From: Candidatus Enterococcus wittei | GTDB taxonomy: Bacteria > Bacillota > Bacilli > Lactobacillales > Enterococcaceae | Direction: 5' to 3' | DNA length: 53,503 nucleotides | NCBI RefSeq assembly: GCF_002140175.1 | Contig: NZ_NGMO01000002.1 | Coordinates: forward strand, 266,927-320,429 | In this document: piece after piece, positions 45,853 through 53,503 of the stretch | How positions within the stretch are numbered: position 1 is the stretch's first letter | Layout of the letters: every line of letters starts with the position of its first letter | Notes under the pieces: generated by a model | Seen by the model: only the letters and a program-made list of their open reading frames with translations | Databases searched by the model: none | Told to the model about the DNA's origin: nothing | Translations under genes and position numbers: made by a program

Positions 45853-45923
45853 TCGGGGTTAAACACTTCAGTTTCAGCCTTTTTTTGTCTTATTATTCAG
45901 ATCATTTGCTACTAACGTAACAT

Positions 45924-46580
45924 CTAATGATTAATTGCTGGGTCTAGTTTTCGTTCCAATATTCCTAGTAACCAGTCTGTAATGATGGCCATGAAGGCTG
46001 TAGGAAGTGCGCCTGCTAAGATAATAGATGTTCCATCTGTTGCATTGGTCCCGCGAATGATGATATCTCCTAAGCCACCTGCACCTACAAAAGCACCGAT
46101 AGCAGTAATCCCGATTGCAACGACTAAGGCGTTTCTGATTCCTGCCATGATTACCGCTACAGAAAGAGGTAATTCTACCATAAACAAGCGCTGGGTGGCA
46201 GTCATTCCCATTCCTTTACCTACGTCAAGGATATTTTTATCGACTTGGATCATGCCTGTATAGGTGTTTTTTATAATAGGGAGTAAAGAATATAAAAAGA
46301 CGGTCACGATCACGACATTCACACCTAGTCCTAGACCGATCATCAGGATCGAAATCATGGCAAGGGAAGGAACAGTTTGGATGATGTTCGCCAAACGAAT
46401 CACCCAGTTTGCTAATTTTCGCTTTCTTGAGATCATGATCCCAATGGGAATCCCTACGATAGCTGCAAAAAGTACGCCATAAATCGAGATCAAGAAATGA
46501 CGAAGAAACTGAGAGAATACATAAAAGCCATTTTCTTGGAAATAATAGATAAACTGTTGAAACCAATTCATGTTTTCCAT
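45924..46580 (-). CDS. opuCD: osmoprotectant ABC transporter permease OpuCD
   Basis: A 218-aa membrane subunit with about five or six helices. The permease coupling loop (GKGMGMTATQRLFMVELPLSVAVIMAGIRNA) is intact. It imports compatible solutes such as glycine betaine, carnitine or choline with OpuCA-CB-CC. The ATG at 46580 is chosen because AAGGGAAG then lies 9 nt upstream; a GTG that overlaps the opuCC stop codon abuts that site. It is the last gene of the operon. A broad osmoprotectant role is known for the family; the exact solute is not shown. Confidence 0.94.
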   Translation of the reverse strand: MENMNWFQQFIYYFQENGFYVFSQFLRHFLISIYGVLFAAIVGIPIGIMISRKRKLANWVIRLANIIQTVPSLAMISILMIGLGLGVNVVIVTVFLYSLLPIIKNTYTGMIQVDKNILDVGKGMGMTATQRLFMVELPLSVAVIMAGIRNALVVAIGITAIGAFVGAGGLGDIIIRGTNATDGTSIILAGALPTAFMAIITDWLLGILERKLDPAINH

Positions 46581-46585
46581 AGTGA

Positions 46586-47503
46586 TCACTTCCCTTCAAA
46601 ATAAAGATTTTCTTTTAAGAAACGTTCAGCGACTACGGAAGGTTCGATCAAATTATTATCTGCTTCGTAGTTCAATTGCTGCATTTTTTCTGTACTGATC
46701 GTATTACCTAACTTCTGTAATGCTTCCGCTAGACCAGGAGTGTTTTTTAGGAGTTTGTTATCAACGACAGGGGCAGCGTCATAAGGAGGGAAGAAGCTCC
46801 TATCATCTTCTAACATCACCAGATCATAACTGGCGATCCGTCCATCTGTCGAATAACCTAATACGATATCCATTTTTCCAGCTTCCACCGCATCATAAAC
46901 AAGTCCGATCTGCATGGGAAGGATCGATTCAAAAGAAAACCCATACGTTTCTTGGAAGCCTGTATAACCGTCTCCTTTACGGTTGATCCAAGAAGTATCC
47001 ACACCAGCAACTAATTGATCAGCGACATTTTTTAGGTCACTGACTTTAGAAAGGTTGTATTTTTCAGCTGTGTCTTTTCGGACAAGAAAGACATAGGTAT
47101 TTTCAAAACCATAGGAAGGAAACCATGTTTGATTGTATCGTTTTTCAAATTCATCTTTGACAATGTCAAATGCTTTTTTTGGATCTTTTTCAGGGGGGAG
47201 ATTTAATGTAGTCGTTAAATCAGTCCCAGTATAACGTGCGGCAGAAATCGATGCATCACCATTCATCATTGCTTGATGATTGATCGTCGTGGTTGCAAGG
47301 TTGTTGATGATTGCTGTATTTTTTTCTGTGTAATGTTCCACCATTCCGGCTACTAGACTCGCCAATATTTGGGATTCAGATGTAATACCACCAGTAATCG
47401 AGATCGTATCTTCATCGGTATTGCTTGCTAAACCAGGAAACGAACAGCTGGTAAGAAAAATGACCGAACATATAAGGATAATACTATTCATCAGGCGTTT
47501 CAT
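46586..47503 (-). CDS. opuCC: osmoprotectant-binding lipoprotein OpuCC
   Basis: A 305-aa extracellular substrate-binding protein. A lipoprotein signal peptide ends at LTSC (Cys20), so it is lipid-anchored outside the membrane. The OpuAC-type fold ([25 protein letters not shown] at the start, [20 protein letters not shown] later) is the choline/betaine-binding kind. Its start overlaps the end of opuCB by 4 bp and its stop lies 5 bp before the opuCD ATG, so the genes are translationally linked. Confidence 0.95.
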   Translation of the reverse strand: MKRLMNSIILICSVIFLTSCSFPGLASNTDEDTISITGGITSESQILASLVAGMVEHYTEKNTAIINNLATTTINHQAMMNGDASISAARYTGTDLTTTLNLPPEKDPKKAFDIVKDEFEKRYNQTWFPSYGFENTYVFLVRKDTAEKYNLSKVSDLKNVADQLVAGVDTSWINRKGDGYTGFQETYGFSFESILPMQIGLVYDAVEAGKMDIVLGYSTDGRIASYDLVMLEDDRSFFPPYDAAPVVDNKLLKNTPGLAEALQKLGNTISTEKMQQLNYEADNNLIEPSVVAERFLKENLYFEGK

Positions 47504-48141
47504 TCGTCATTTCCCTCCTTTAAAGCTACTGGAGTTAATCGATCTTCTAAGATACCTAATAGAAAATCTGCTAATAATGCTAAAATTGTCACAGGAACGG
47601 TTCCTGCAATGATCAAGTCTGGTTGATAATTATTTAAACCACTAAAAATCAAATCCCCAAGGCCTCCAGCTCCGATATAAGAGGCAAGTGTCGCCCAAGC
47701 AATGACATATACTGCTGCTAAGCGGATCCCAGCCATAATTGTCGGCATAGCAATGGGAAATTCTACTAAAAAGATCGACTGTAGGTTGGTCATACCCATC
47801 CCTTTTGCGACATCACGATAATTCCAATCTACGTTTTTCATACCAATATAAGTATTTCGTAAAATTGGTAATAAGGAATAAATAAATAAAGCAATGATTG
47901 CGGGGGTTTTTCCCACACCGAAAAGAGGGATCATTAACGCTAATAAGGCGAGAGAAGGTACCGTTTGTAAAGCGCTAGTAAGGCCGATAATCATTGCGGC
48001 GATTTTAGGAAAACGTGTCAATAGTATGCCTAAAGGTACCGCTATAGTTATTCCTAGAACTAATGCAATGGCGGAAATGTAAAGATGCTCAAGGCTTTTT
48101 GCCAGTATCTCCGATCCATGTTGCTGTAAAAATTCGGACAT
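47500..48141 (-). CDS. opuCB: osmoprotectant ABC transporter permease OpuCB
   Basis: A 213-aa membrane permease, homologous to the OpuCD subunit, with about five helices and the coupling loop [29 protein letters not shown]. It probably forms a heterodimer with OpuCD in the membrane. It starts 3 bp after the opuCA stop codon, preceded by GGAGG inside the end of that gene. Confidence 0.94.
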   Translation of the reverse strand: MSEFLQQHGSEILAKSLEHLYISAIALVLGITIAVPLGILLTRFPKIAAMIIGLTSALQTVPSLALLALMIPLFGVGKTPAIIALFIYSLLPILRNTYIGMKNVDWNYRDVAKGMGMTNLQSIFLVEFPIAMPTIMAGIRLAAVYVIAWATLASYIGAGGLGDLIFSGLNNYQPDLIIAGTVPVTILALLADFLLGILEDRLTPVALKEGNDE

Positions 48142-48144
48142 CTG

Positions 48145-49320
48145 TTAGACCTCCTTTGCTTCTTCAGGCATATTGGATCCTGTTGCTTCAGAAGGAGTGT
48201 GTTCTTCTCCCCAGATTACATCATAAACGATATCGACAAGTGAAGCTCTCGTTAAGATTCCAACAACTTTATTTTCTTCATCCACAACTGGTACATATTT
48301 CAATCCGCGTTTTAAAATTCGTTGCAAAGTATCACGTAAATAAGCAGATTGTTTCACGTAAAAGACTTCTTTATTCAAGATATCCCCCACACTGGAAACT
48401 TTCCCCCGCTTTTGATCTAAAGTTTCGACATCGATAAATCCTTTTAATGTATTGGAGTTATCGGTCACCAATAAGGTATCTACACGTTTTTCTCGCATCA
48501 ATTTGATTGCTTCTTGTAGAGACTTTTCTGGTGTGATGGTGATGGCTTGATTCAACATCACTTCACCAACTCTAGTCGTGTTTGGTTTCGCTTGAAGTAA
48601 GCGATCTTCTCCAATCAATTCTTCTACGAATTCATTAGCTGGATGATGGAGGATATTTTGAGGTGTATCATATTGGATCACTTTTCCGTCGCTCATAATG
48701 GCAATGCGACTGGCCAATTTGATTGCTTCATCCATATCATGGGTTACAAAGACGATGGTTTTGCCTAAGCGTTCTTGAAGGTCTTTCACTAGGTCTTGAA
48801 GAGAGTCCCTCGTAATCGGATCTAAAGCACCAAAAGGTTCATCCATCAGAATGATGTCTTGATTTGCTGCTAAAGCACGGACAACACCGATCCTTTGTTG
48901 CTGACCACCAGATAATTCATGAGGGTAACGATCAAGCATTTCGCGAGGAAGCTCTACGAGATCGATCATTTTTTCTGCGGTTTTATTTCGTTCCTCTTGG
49001 CTGACTTTCAAAAGTCTTTGAACAAGGGTGATGTTTTCACGAATCGTCATGTGAGGCATCAATCCAATACTTTGGATGACATAACCAATTTTTCGGCGTA
49101 ATTCCACGGGATTTATTTCTTGGACTGATTTTCCATCAATTAGGATCTGTCCACTCGTAGGGTCGGTCATCCGATTGATCATTCGCATCATTGTGGTCTT
49201 CCCGCTACCACTTGTACCGATAAAACAGATAAATTCTCCTTTTTCAAAGGAAAGACTGACATCTTCGACCGCTATTTTTCCTCCTTTATAAATCTTTGAA
49301 ACATTCTGAAATTCGATCAT
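48145..49320 (-). CDS. opuCA: osmoprotectant ABC transporter ATPase OpuCA
   Basis: A 391-aa ATP-binding subunit. Walker A is GTSGSGKTT, the signature is LSGGQQQR, Walker B is IILMDEPFGALD and the switch His is in VFVTHD. The C-terminal ~140 residues form two CBS domains (EAIKLMREKRVDTLLVTD and LKYVPVVDEENKVVG), which in related transporters sense ionic strength or bind c-di-AMP. The start MIEFQNVSKIY at 49320 follows GAAGAGGTGC; longer in-frame starts run into the promoter region. First gene of opuCA-CB-CC-CD. The 220-bp divergent gap before queA shows no strong minus-strand promoter I can fix. Confidence 0.96.
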   Translation of the reverse strand: MIEFQNVSKIYKGGKIAVEDVSLSFEKGEFICFIGTSGSGKTTMMRMINRMTDPTSGQILIDGKSVQEINPVELRRKIGYVIQSIGLMPHMTIRENITLVQRLLKVSQEERNKTAEKMIDLVELPREMLDRYPHELSGGQQQRIGVVRALAANQDIILMDEPFGALDPITRDSLQDLVKDLQERLGKTIVFVTHDMDEAIKLASRIAIMSDGKVIQYDTPQNILHHPANEFVEELIGEDRLLQAKPNTTRVGEVMLNQAITITPEKSLQEAIKLMREKRVDTLLVTDNSNTLKGFIDVETLDQKRGKVSSVGDILNKEVFYVKQSAYLRDTLQRILKRGLKYVPVVDEENKVVGILTRASLVDIVYDVIWGEEHTPSEATGSNMPEEAKEV

Positions 49321-49417
49321 ATTGCACCTCTTCTTTTTCATTTTCACTATAACTAGTATGCCTAAAATAACGTGAGAATACAAATTTTGTGACTGTTATC
49401 ACTATGTTAAAGTTGGT

Positions 49418-49447
49418 TTGACAAGCGATTTTGTACTAATTTATATA
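49418..49447 (+). promoter_or_regulatory. queA promoter
   Basis: A perfect TTGACA (49418-49423), 18 nt, TATATA (49442-49447). A second, weaker choice TTGCCA, 18 nt, TACTAT near 49496-49525 would put the transcript start at the ribosome binding site and is less likely. Confidence 0.55.
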
Positions 49448-49543
49448 TATTGAGTTATCTACATAACATCGTAATGCTTCTAATAATTCCCGCTTTTGCC
49501 AATATATTGTCAGAAATGGTACTATAGGAGGGAAAGATAGAAA

Positions 49544-50587
49544 GTGAGTGACGATATGTTAACAACAGAAGATTTCGATTTTGAATTACCGGAAGAATTA
49601 ATTGCTCAAACACCATTAAAAGATCGTGACCATTCTCGATTGCTCGTAGTCAATCGAGAAACAGGAGAAATGTCTGATAAACATTTTCATGATATTCTAG
49701 AAGAATTAAACCCGGGGGATGCCTTGGTTATGAATAATACGCGGGTATTGCCAGCACGCCTATATGGTGAAAAAGTAGAAACAGGCGCCCACTTGGAAGT
49801 TTTGCTATTAACAAATACAGAAGGGGATACATGGGAAACGCTGATCAAACCAGCTAAGCGTGCAAAAGTTGGAACGGAAATTACTTTTGGTGATGGACGA
49901 TTAAAAGCCACTGTTAAAGAAGAATTAGATCATGGTGGGCGGATCATCGAATTTACTTATGAAGGGATTTTCTTAGAAAATCTTGAATCATTAGGGGAAA
50001 TGCCATTGCCTCCTTACATTAAGGAACGTTTAGAAGATCCAGAACGTTACCAAACAGTCTATGCAAAAGAAAACGGTTCTGCAGCGGCTCCGACAGCTGG
50101 ATTGCACTTTACGACTGAACTCCTAGACGAAATCAAAGCAAAAGGCGTAGAGCTTGTTTATTTGACCTTACATGTAGGTTTGGGTACATTTCGTCCAGTG
50201 AGTGTAGATAAAATCGAAGAACATCAAATGCACAGTGAATTCTATCGTTTGACAGAAGAAGCCGCTGACCGCTTGAACCAAGTTCGGAAAAATGGAGGGA
50301 AAATCGTTGCGGTAGGTACGACATCGATTCGTACACTGGAAACGATCGGAACAAAATTTGATGGAGAGATCAAAGCTGATAGTGGTTGGACTGATATTTT
50401 CATTACGCCAGGCTATCAATTCAAAATAGTAGAAGCTTTTTCTACAAATTTCCACTTACCAAAATCCACATTAGTCATGCTTGTCAGTGCATTTGCTGGA
50501 AGGGAATTAACACTAGCTGCTTACCAACATGCCATTGAAGAACGTTACCGTTTCTTTAGTTTCGGTGATGCGATGTTTGTGAAGTAA
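49544..50587 (+). CDS. queA: tRNA preQ1(34) S-adenosylmethionine ribosyltransferase-isomerase
   Basis: A 347-aa enzyme of queuosine synthesis that moves the ribosyl part of SAM onto preQ1 in t[47 protein letters not shown] and [14 protein letters not shown] are the family blocks. I use the GTG at 49544, 11 nt after AGGAGGG; an ATG four codons on (49556) is the other choice and gives a length closer to Bacillus QueA. No other queuosine genes lie in the window, consistent with salvage or with unlinked genes. A strong terminator follows. Confidence 0.95.
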   Translation: MSDDMLTTEDFDFELPEELIAQTPLKDRDHSRLLVVNRETGEMSDKHFHDILEELNPGDALVMNNTRVLPARLYGEKVETGAHLEVLLLTNTEGDTWETLIKPAKRAKVGTEITFGDGRLKATVKEELDHGGRIIEFTYEGIFLENLESLGEMPLPPYIKERLEDPERYQTVYAKENGSAAAPTAGLHFTTELLDEIKAKGVELVYLTLHVGLGTFRPVSVDKIEEHQMHSEFYRLTEEAADRLNQVRKNGGKIVAVGTTSIRTLETIGTKFDGEIKADSGWTDIFITPGYQFKIVEAFSTNFHLPKSTLVMLVSAFAGRELTLAAYQHAIEERYRFFSFGDAMFVK

Positions 50588-50684
50588 ATAGGTGACGATG
50601 ATCAGTTTTTTTTACTGTTTAGGATTCAAAGCAACCAGTAGTTTAAAAAGTGAGTTTAAGTAAATGGGTAATAGGTAGGACGAT

Positions 50685-50743
50685 AAATCTTATTTCTCTA
50701 AACTAAGTCATGTACTTGATTTTAGAGAAATAAGATTTTTTTT
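50685..50743 (+). terminator. queA terminator
   Basis: AAATCTTATTTCTCTAAA (50685-50702) and TTTAGAGAAATAAGATTT are perfect complements around an 18-nt loop, followed by a T run. Confidence 0.93.
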
Positions 50744-50802
50744 GTGGCTTATTTGATGAAGTATAAGAATCTATTTCTTGTAGAGGAGTAGGATGAAGCA
50801 AC

Positions 50803-51221
50803 AAAAAAACCCGACTCTCGACCAGTCGGGCTTGTACGTTTCGGAAGGAATCAAATAAATAGAATGAGTGTAACTTTCCATTAGTCATGCAAAGTACGAT
50901 GTTGAATTTCTTCTTGATAAACAAAAAATCTTGTTTTCGTTACAACTTCAATAGTTGAACTATCTCTTTTCCCTATTCAATTTTCAGATGTTCATGTTGC
51001 TTTATTTTTTACGTATCAGACTACTTCTTGTTTTGATCGTATCAAACAGTCATACGCATTCACTATTTATATTCAGGTACTTTACATGTTCTCTAAGGTG
51101 AAACCTGTACTTCTAACAACTTTGTTTGCCTATTCTATTCTATCGAGAAATTCTTCTATTTATTTGATGGTATCCTCCTTCCTTACAACTATATAATAGC
51201 ATATTTTGGTAGCGTTTGCAA
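50803..51221 (-). ncRNA. candidate noncoding RNA, about 380 nt
   Basis: On the minus strand TTGCAA (51216-51221), 17 nt, TATTAT (51193-51198), with TGC before the -10, forms a convincing extended promoter. About 380 nt later a terminator ends the unit: GCCCGACT, GGTCGAG loop, AGTCGGG and seven T residues (50803-50832). In between all three frames are full of stops; the ribosome-binding-like GGAAGGAGG near the 5' end has no ATG after it. Hairpins such as TTTGAT/ATCAAA and CGTAT/ATACG are present. It does not show the landmarks of tmRNA, RNase P RNA or 6S RNA as far as I can tell. A decayed gene is the alternative. Confidence 0.5.
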
Positions 51222-51278
51222 TAGGGAAATCTAACATTTTTTTTGTTGTGTTTCTTCATATATATATAGTTTATTTAG

Positions 51279-51308
51279 TTGAATTAATTAAAAAGAAGAT
51301 GTTATACT
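51279..51308 (+). promoter_or_regulatory. promoter of the P-type ATPase gene
   Basis: TTGAAT (51279-51284), 18 nt, TATACT (51303-51308), with TGT before the -10 as an extended element. A small hairpin, AAAATAAG/CTTATTTT, overlaps the likely transcript start. Confidence 0.65.
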
Positions 51309-51354
51309 AAAATAAGTACCTTATTTTTGTGTACTAATTTAAAGGAGGTATAGG

Positions 51355-53503
51355 ATGGACGAATACAAGAAAACAGTGGAAGAAGTACAAGAAGAAACAG
51401 ATACAATGATTGATAAAGGTCTGACGACCAAAGAAGCAGAGGAACGAAGTAAAAAACAAGGAAAGAATCAATTCGATGAAGCCCCCAAAGAATCACTCTT
51501 CAAAAAATTTATGCGTAGCCTTTCTGATTTTACAACGATTATTTTATTAGTTGCCGCAGTGATTTCTTTTTACACTGCATTTGCCACAGAACATGGAGAT
51601 CTATTTGAAGGTCTATTGATCATCGCGATCGTTATCATCAATTCAGTGTTAGCCATTGTTCAAGAAGGAAATGCAGAAAAAGCACTGGAATCGCTTCAGG
51701 ATATGAATAAACAAACGGCAACCGTGATCCGAGATGGTAAAGTAGAAAAAGTAGACGCGGAGAATTTAGTTGTTGGCGATGTGCTAGTGTTAGAATCGGG
51801 TTCAGCCATTACGGCAGATGCTCGTTTAGTAGAGACATCACAATTACGCGTAGAGGAATCTGCTTTAACCGGTGAAAGTGAGGCTGTCGAAAAAGACGCA
51901 GGCTACATAAGTCAAGAAGATGACTCTCTCGGTGACCAATTAAATATGGTCTTTAAAGGTTGTACGGTTGCTGCAGGTCGTGGAAAAGCGATTGTTACAG
52001 CAATCGGTATGCAAACGGAAATGGGTAAAATTGCTGGATTGTTAAATGATCATACCATGCAGAAAACACCATTGCAGGTTCGCTTGAACCAGTTAGGGAA
52101 GCGAATCAGTATCATAGCATTAGTAGCAGCTGGTTTAGTGTTTCTGATCGGTGAGCTTCAAGGGGAACCATTACTTGAAATGTTCATGACATCGATTTCA
52201 CTAGCAGTAGCGGCAGTGCCTGAAACATTGACAGTTATCGTGACACTCACATTGGCTTACGGTGTTCAAAAGATGGCGAAAAAACATGCCATCATTCGAC
52301 AACTCCCAGCTGTAGAAACACTTGGAACAGCTAATGTTATTTGTTCGGATAAAACAGGGACATTGACACAAAACAGAATGAGAGTCCGTCGTGTTTGGAG
52401 CAAAGAAGATGAGGTCACAGATATTGAAGATTCGATGACGAATAGTGCCATGGAAATCTTGAAGATGGCAGCTCTGTGTACGGATGTAACTGTGGAGAAA
52501 GAAGCCGATGAACTGATTGTCAAAGGAAATCCCACAGAAGCAGCAATCGTTCGTGCAGTCGAAGAAAATTATCATACAAAAGCAGAATTAGAAGAAAAAT
52601 ATCCGAGAATCGATGAGATCCCTTTCGATTCAGATCGTAAAATGATGACGACTGTCCATAAAATGGGAGATCAATATATTTCCATTACAAAAGGAGCATT
52701 TGATGTTTTAGCACCAAAATTTACTTCTGGAGATATTGAACAAGCTACAGTCGTTAATGATCGCTTCGGTAAGCGGGCATTACGTGTCATTGCTGTAGGT
52801 TATGCCACTTATGATGAAAAGCCCCAAGAGATCACTTCAGAGGCTTTAGAAAAAGATCTACGTTTGATTGGCTTAATCGGGATGATCGATCCGCCTCGTC
52901 CTGAAAGTAAGGGAGCAATCAAACGGGCGAAAAAGGCTGGGATAAAGACTGTAATGATCACTGGAGATCATGTAGTGACGGCTAGTGCAATTGCCAAAGA
53001 ATTAGGGATCTTAACCAACAGTTCTGAAGCACTTTCGGGATCAGAACTACAAGCATTATCAGATGAAGAATTAGATGCTAAGGTCAAAGACCTTTCTGTA
53101 TATGCTCGAGTGACACCTGAAGACAAAATCAGGATCGTTAAATCATGGCAACGTACAGGAGCGGTTGTAGCGATGACTGGTGATGGTGTCAATGATGCTC
53201 CTGCATTGAAAGCTAGTGATGTAGGTTGTGCCATGGGGATTGCTGGTACAGACGTTGCGCAGAGTGCATCAGATATGATTTTAACTGATGATAACTTTGC
53301 AACGATCGTTGATGCAGTGAGTCAAGGGCGATCCGTTTATCAAAATATTCGAAAAGCCATCAATTTCTTGTTGAGTTGTAACATCTCAGAGATTTTTATT
53401 GTTTTGCTTGCGATGTTGTTAGGTTGGGGAGCGCCTTTCACAGCTGTTCAGCTATTGTTTGTAAATGTGGTAGCAGATGGCTTGCCTGGTTTTGCTTTAG
53501 GTC
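51355..53503 (+). CDS. P2-type cation-transporting ATPase (calcium-type), 3' end outside window
   Basis: 716 codons are present from the ATG at 51355 (AGGAGG 9 nt upstream); the frame is still open at the window edge. The N-terminal cation-ATPase domain (DKGLTTKEAEERSKKQGKN) precedes the first membrane pair. The actuator TGES motif is in LTGESEAVEKD, the phosphorylated Asp332 in CSDKTGTLTQ, and the hinge is MTGDGVNDAPALK. Membrane helix 4 reads AAVPETLTVIV in place of the common PEGL, and helix 6 reads NVVADGLPGFALG. The set fits the P2A calcium-type pumps, which export Ca2+; Mn2+ or another cation is possible. The product would be about 850-900 aa in full. Confidence 0.92.
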   Translation, partial: MDEYKKTVEEVQEETDTMIDKGLTTKEAEERSKKQGKNQFDEAPKESLFKKFMRSLSDFTTIILLVAAVISFYTAFATEHGDLFEGLLIIAIVIINSVLAIVQEGNAEKALESLQDMNKQTATVIRDGKVEKVDAENLVVGDVLVLESGSAITADARLVETSQLRVEESALTGESEAVEKDAGYISQEDDSLGDQLNMVFKGCTVAAGRGKAIVTAIGMQTEMGKIAGLLNDHTMQKTPLQVRLNQLGKRISIIALVAAGLVFLIGELQGEPLLEMFMTSISLAVAAVPETLTVIVTLTLAYGVQKMAKKHAIIRQLPAVETLGTANVICSDKTGTLTQNRMRVRRVWSKEDEVTDIEDSMTNSAMEILKMAALCTDVTVEKEADELIVKGNPTEAAIVRAVEENYHTKAELEEKYPRIDEIPFDSDRKMMTTVHKMGDQYISITKGAFDVLAPKFTSGDIEQATVVNDRFGKRALRVIAVGYATYDEKPQEITSEALEKDLRLIGLIGMIDPPRPESKGAIKRAKKAGIKTVMITGDHVVTASAIAKELGILTNSSEALSGSELQALSDEELDAKVKDLSVYARVTPEDKIRIVKSWQRTGAVVAMTGDGVNDAPALKASDVGCAMGIAGTDVAQSASDMILTDDNFATIVDAVSQGRSVYQNIRKAINFLLSCNISEIFIVLLAMLLGWGAPFTAVQLLFVNVVADGLPGFALG

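Noticed and set aside
46237-46599. Minus-strand 120-codon frame overlapping opuCD
   Set aside because: It is the +1 shadow of opuCD and contains none of the family motifs.
50703-50924. Minus-strand 73-codon frame in the candidate RNA
   Set aside because: It runs through the perfect terminators at 50803-50832 and 50685-50743, so it cannot be a normal gene.

Overview
The window looks like the chromosome of a low-GC Gram-positive coccus of the genus Enterococcus, most likely the E. faecium/hirae/durans/mundtii group. The basis is the AT-rich sequence, strong AGGAGG ribosome binding sites, several TTG starts, and gene neighbourhoods I recognise as enterococcal (ddl-murF-cshA, acpS-alr-mazF, rpsO-pnp). 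The species is an inference. I see no rRNA, tRNA, CRISPR array, prophage or insertion sequence.

Region 1 (1-11,695) is an accessory island of four tandem co-directional genes encoding one unrecognised protein family: a multi-module protein cut by the window edge, a four-module protein of 1712 aa, and two single-module proteins of 496 and 492 aa. They hold eight copies of a roughly 400-residue module. Each module has a conserved His, an Asp 19 residues later, and (in five of eight) a Gln-x3-Asn-Cys about 68 residues after the Asp. Order, spacing and surroundings resemble clan CE thiol enzymes (Ulp1/adenain peptidases, YopJ-type acetyltransferases). In three internal modules of the big protein the Cys is His, so they look like pseudo-enzyme modules. 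A 672-bp stretch is repeated without a visible difference, which points to recent duplication or gene conversion. This is the best candidate for an undescribed system.

Region 2 (11,996-31,194) is mostly housekeeping: def (minus); rpsO and pnp, each with a structured leader; a GlsB/YeaQ-type membrane protein; kup; a CorC/HlyC-type CBS membrane protein; a MATE exporter and a DUF960 protein (minus); rplY (minus) with a leader containing a likely pseudoknot; an RsuA-type pseudouridine synthase; a YjjG-type HAD phosphatase; udk; a TVP38-type membrane protein; a possible structured RNA; an unrecognised polytopic membrane protein overlapping a UPF0178 gene; a DUF2512 protein; and a UbiB/AarF-type kinase-like protein (minus).

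Region 3 (31,407-40,209) is wall synthesis and growth control: ddl and murF, the DEAD-box helicase cshA with a long leader, then acpS-alr-mazF packed as an operon with no visible mazE. The zinc-independent S14 gene rpsN follows on the minus strand with a perfect palindrome of Zur-box type, divergent from an MDR-family oxidoreductase.

Region 4 (40,481-53,503) is envelope and ion homeostasis: a YhgE/Pip protein, a KimA-like potassium importer, a gap with a duplicated hairpin element, the osmoprotectant ABC transporter opuCABCD (minus), queA, a possible antisense-oriented noncoding RNA, and a P2-type cation ATPase cut by the window end. Kup, KimA, OpuC and the CorC-type protein together make the window rich in osmotic and ion-balance functions.
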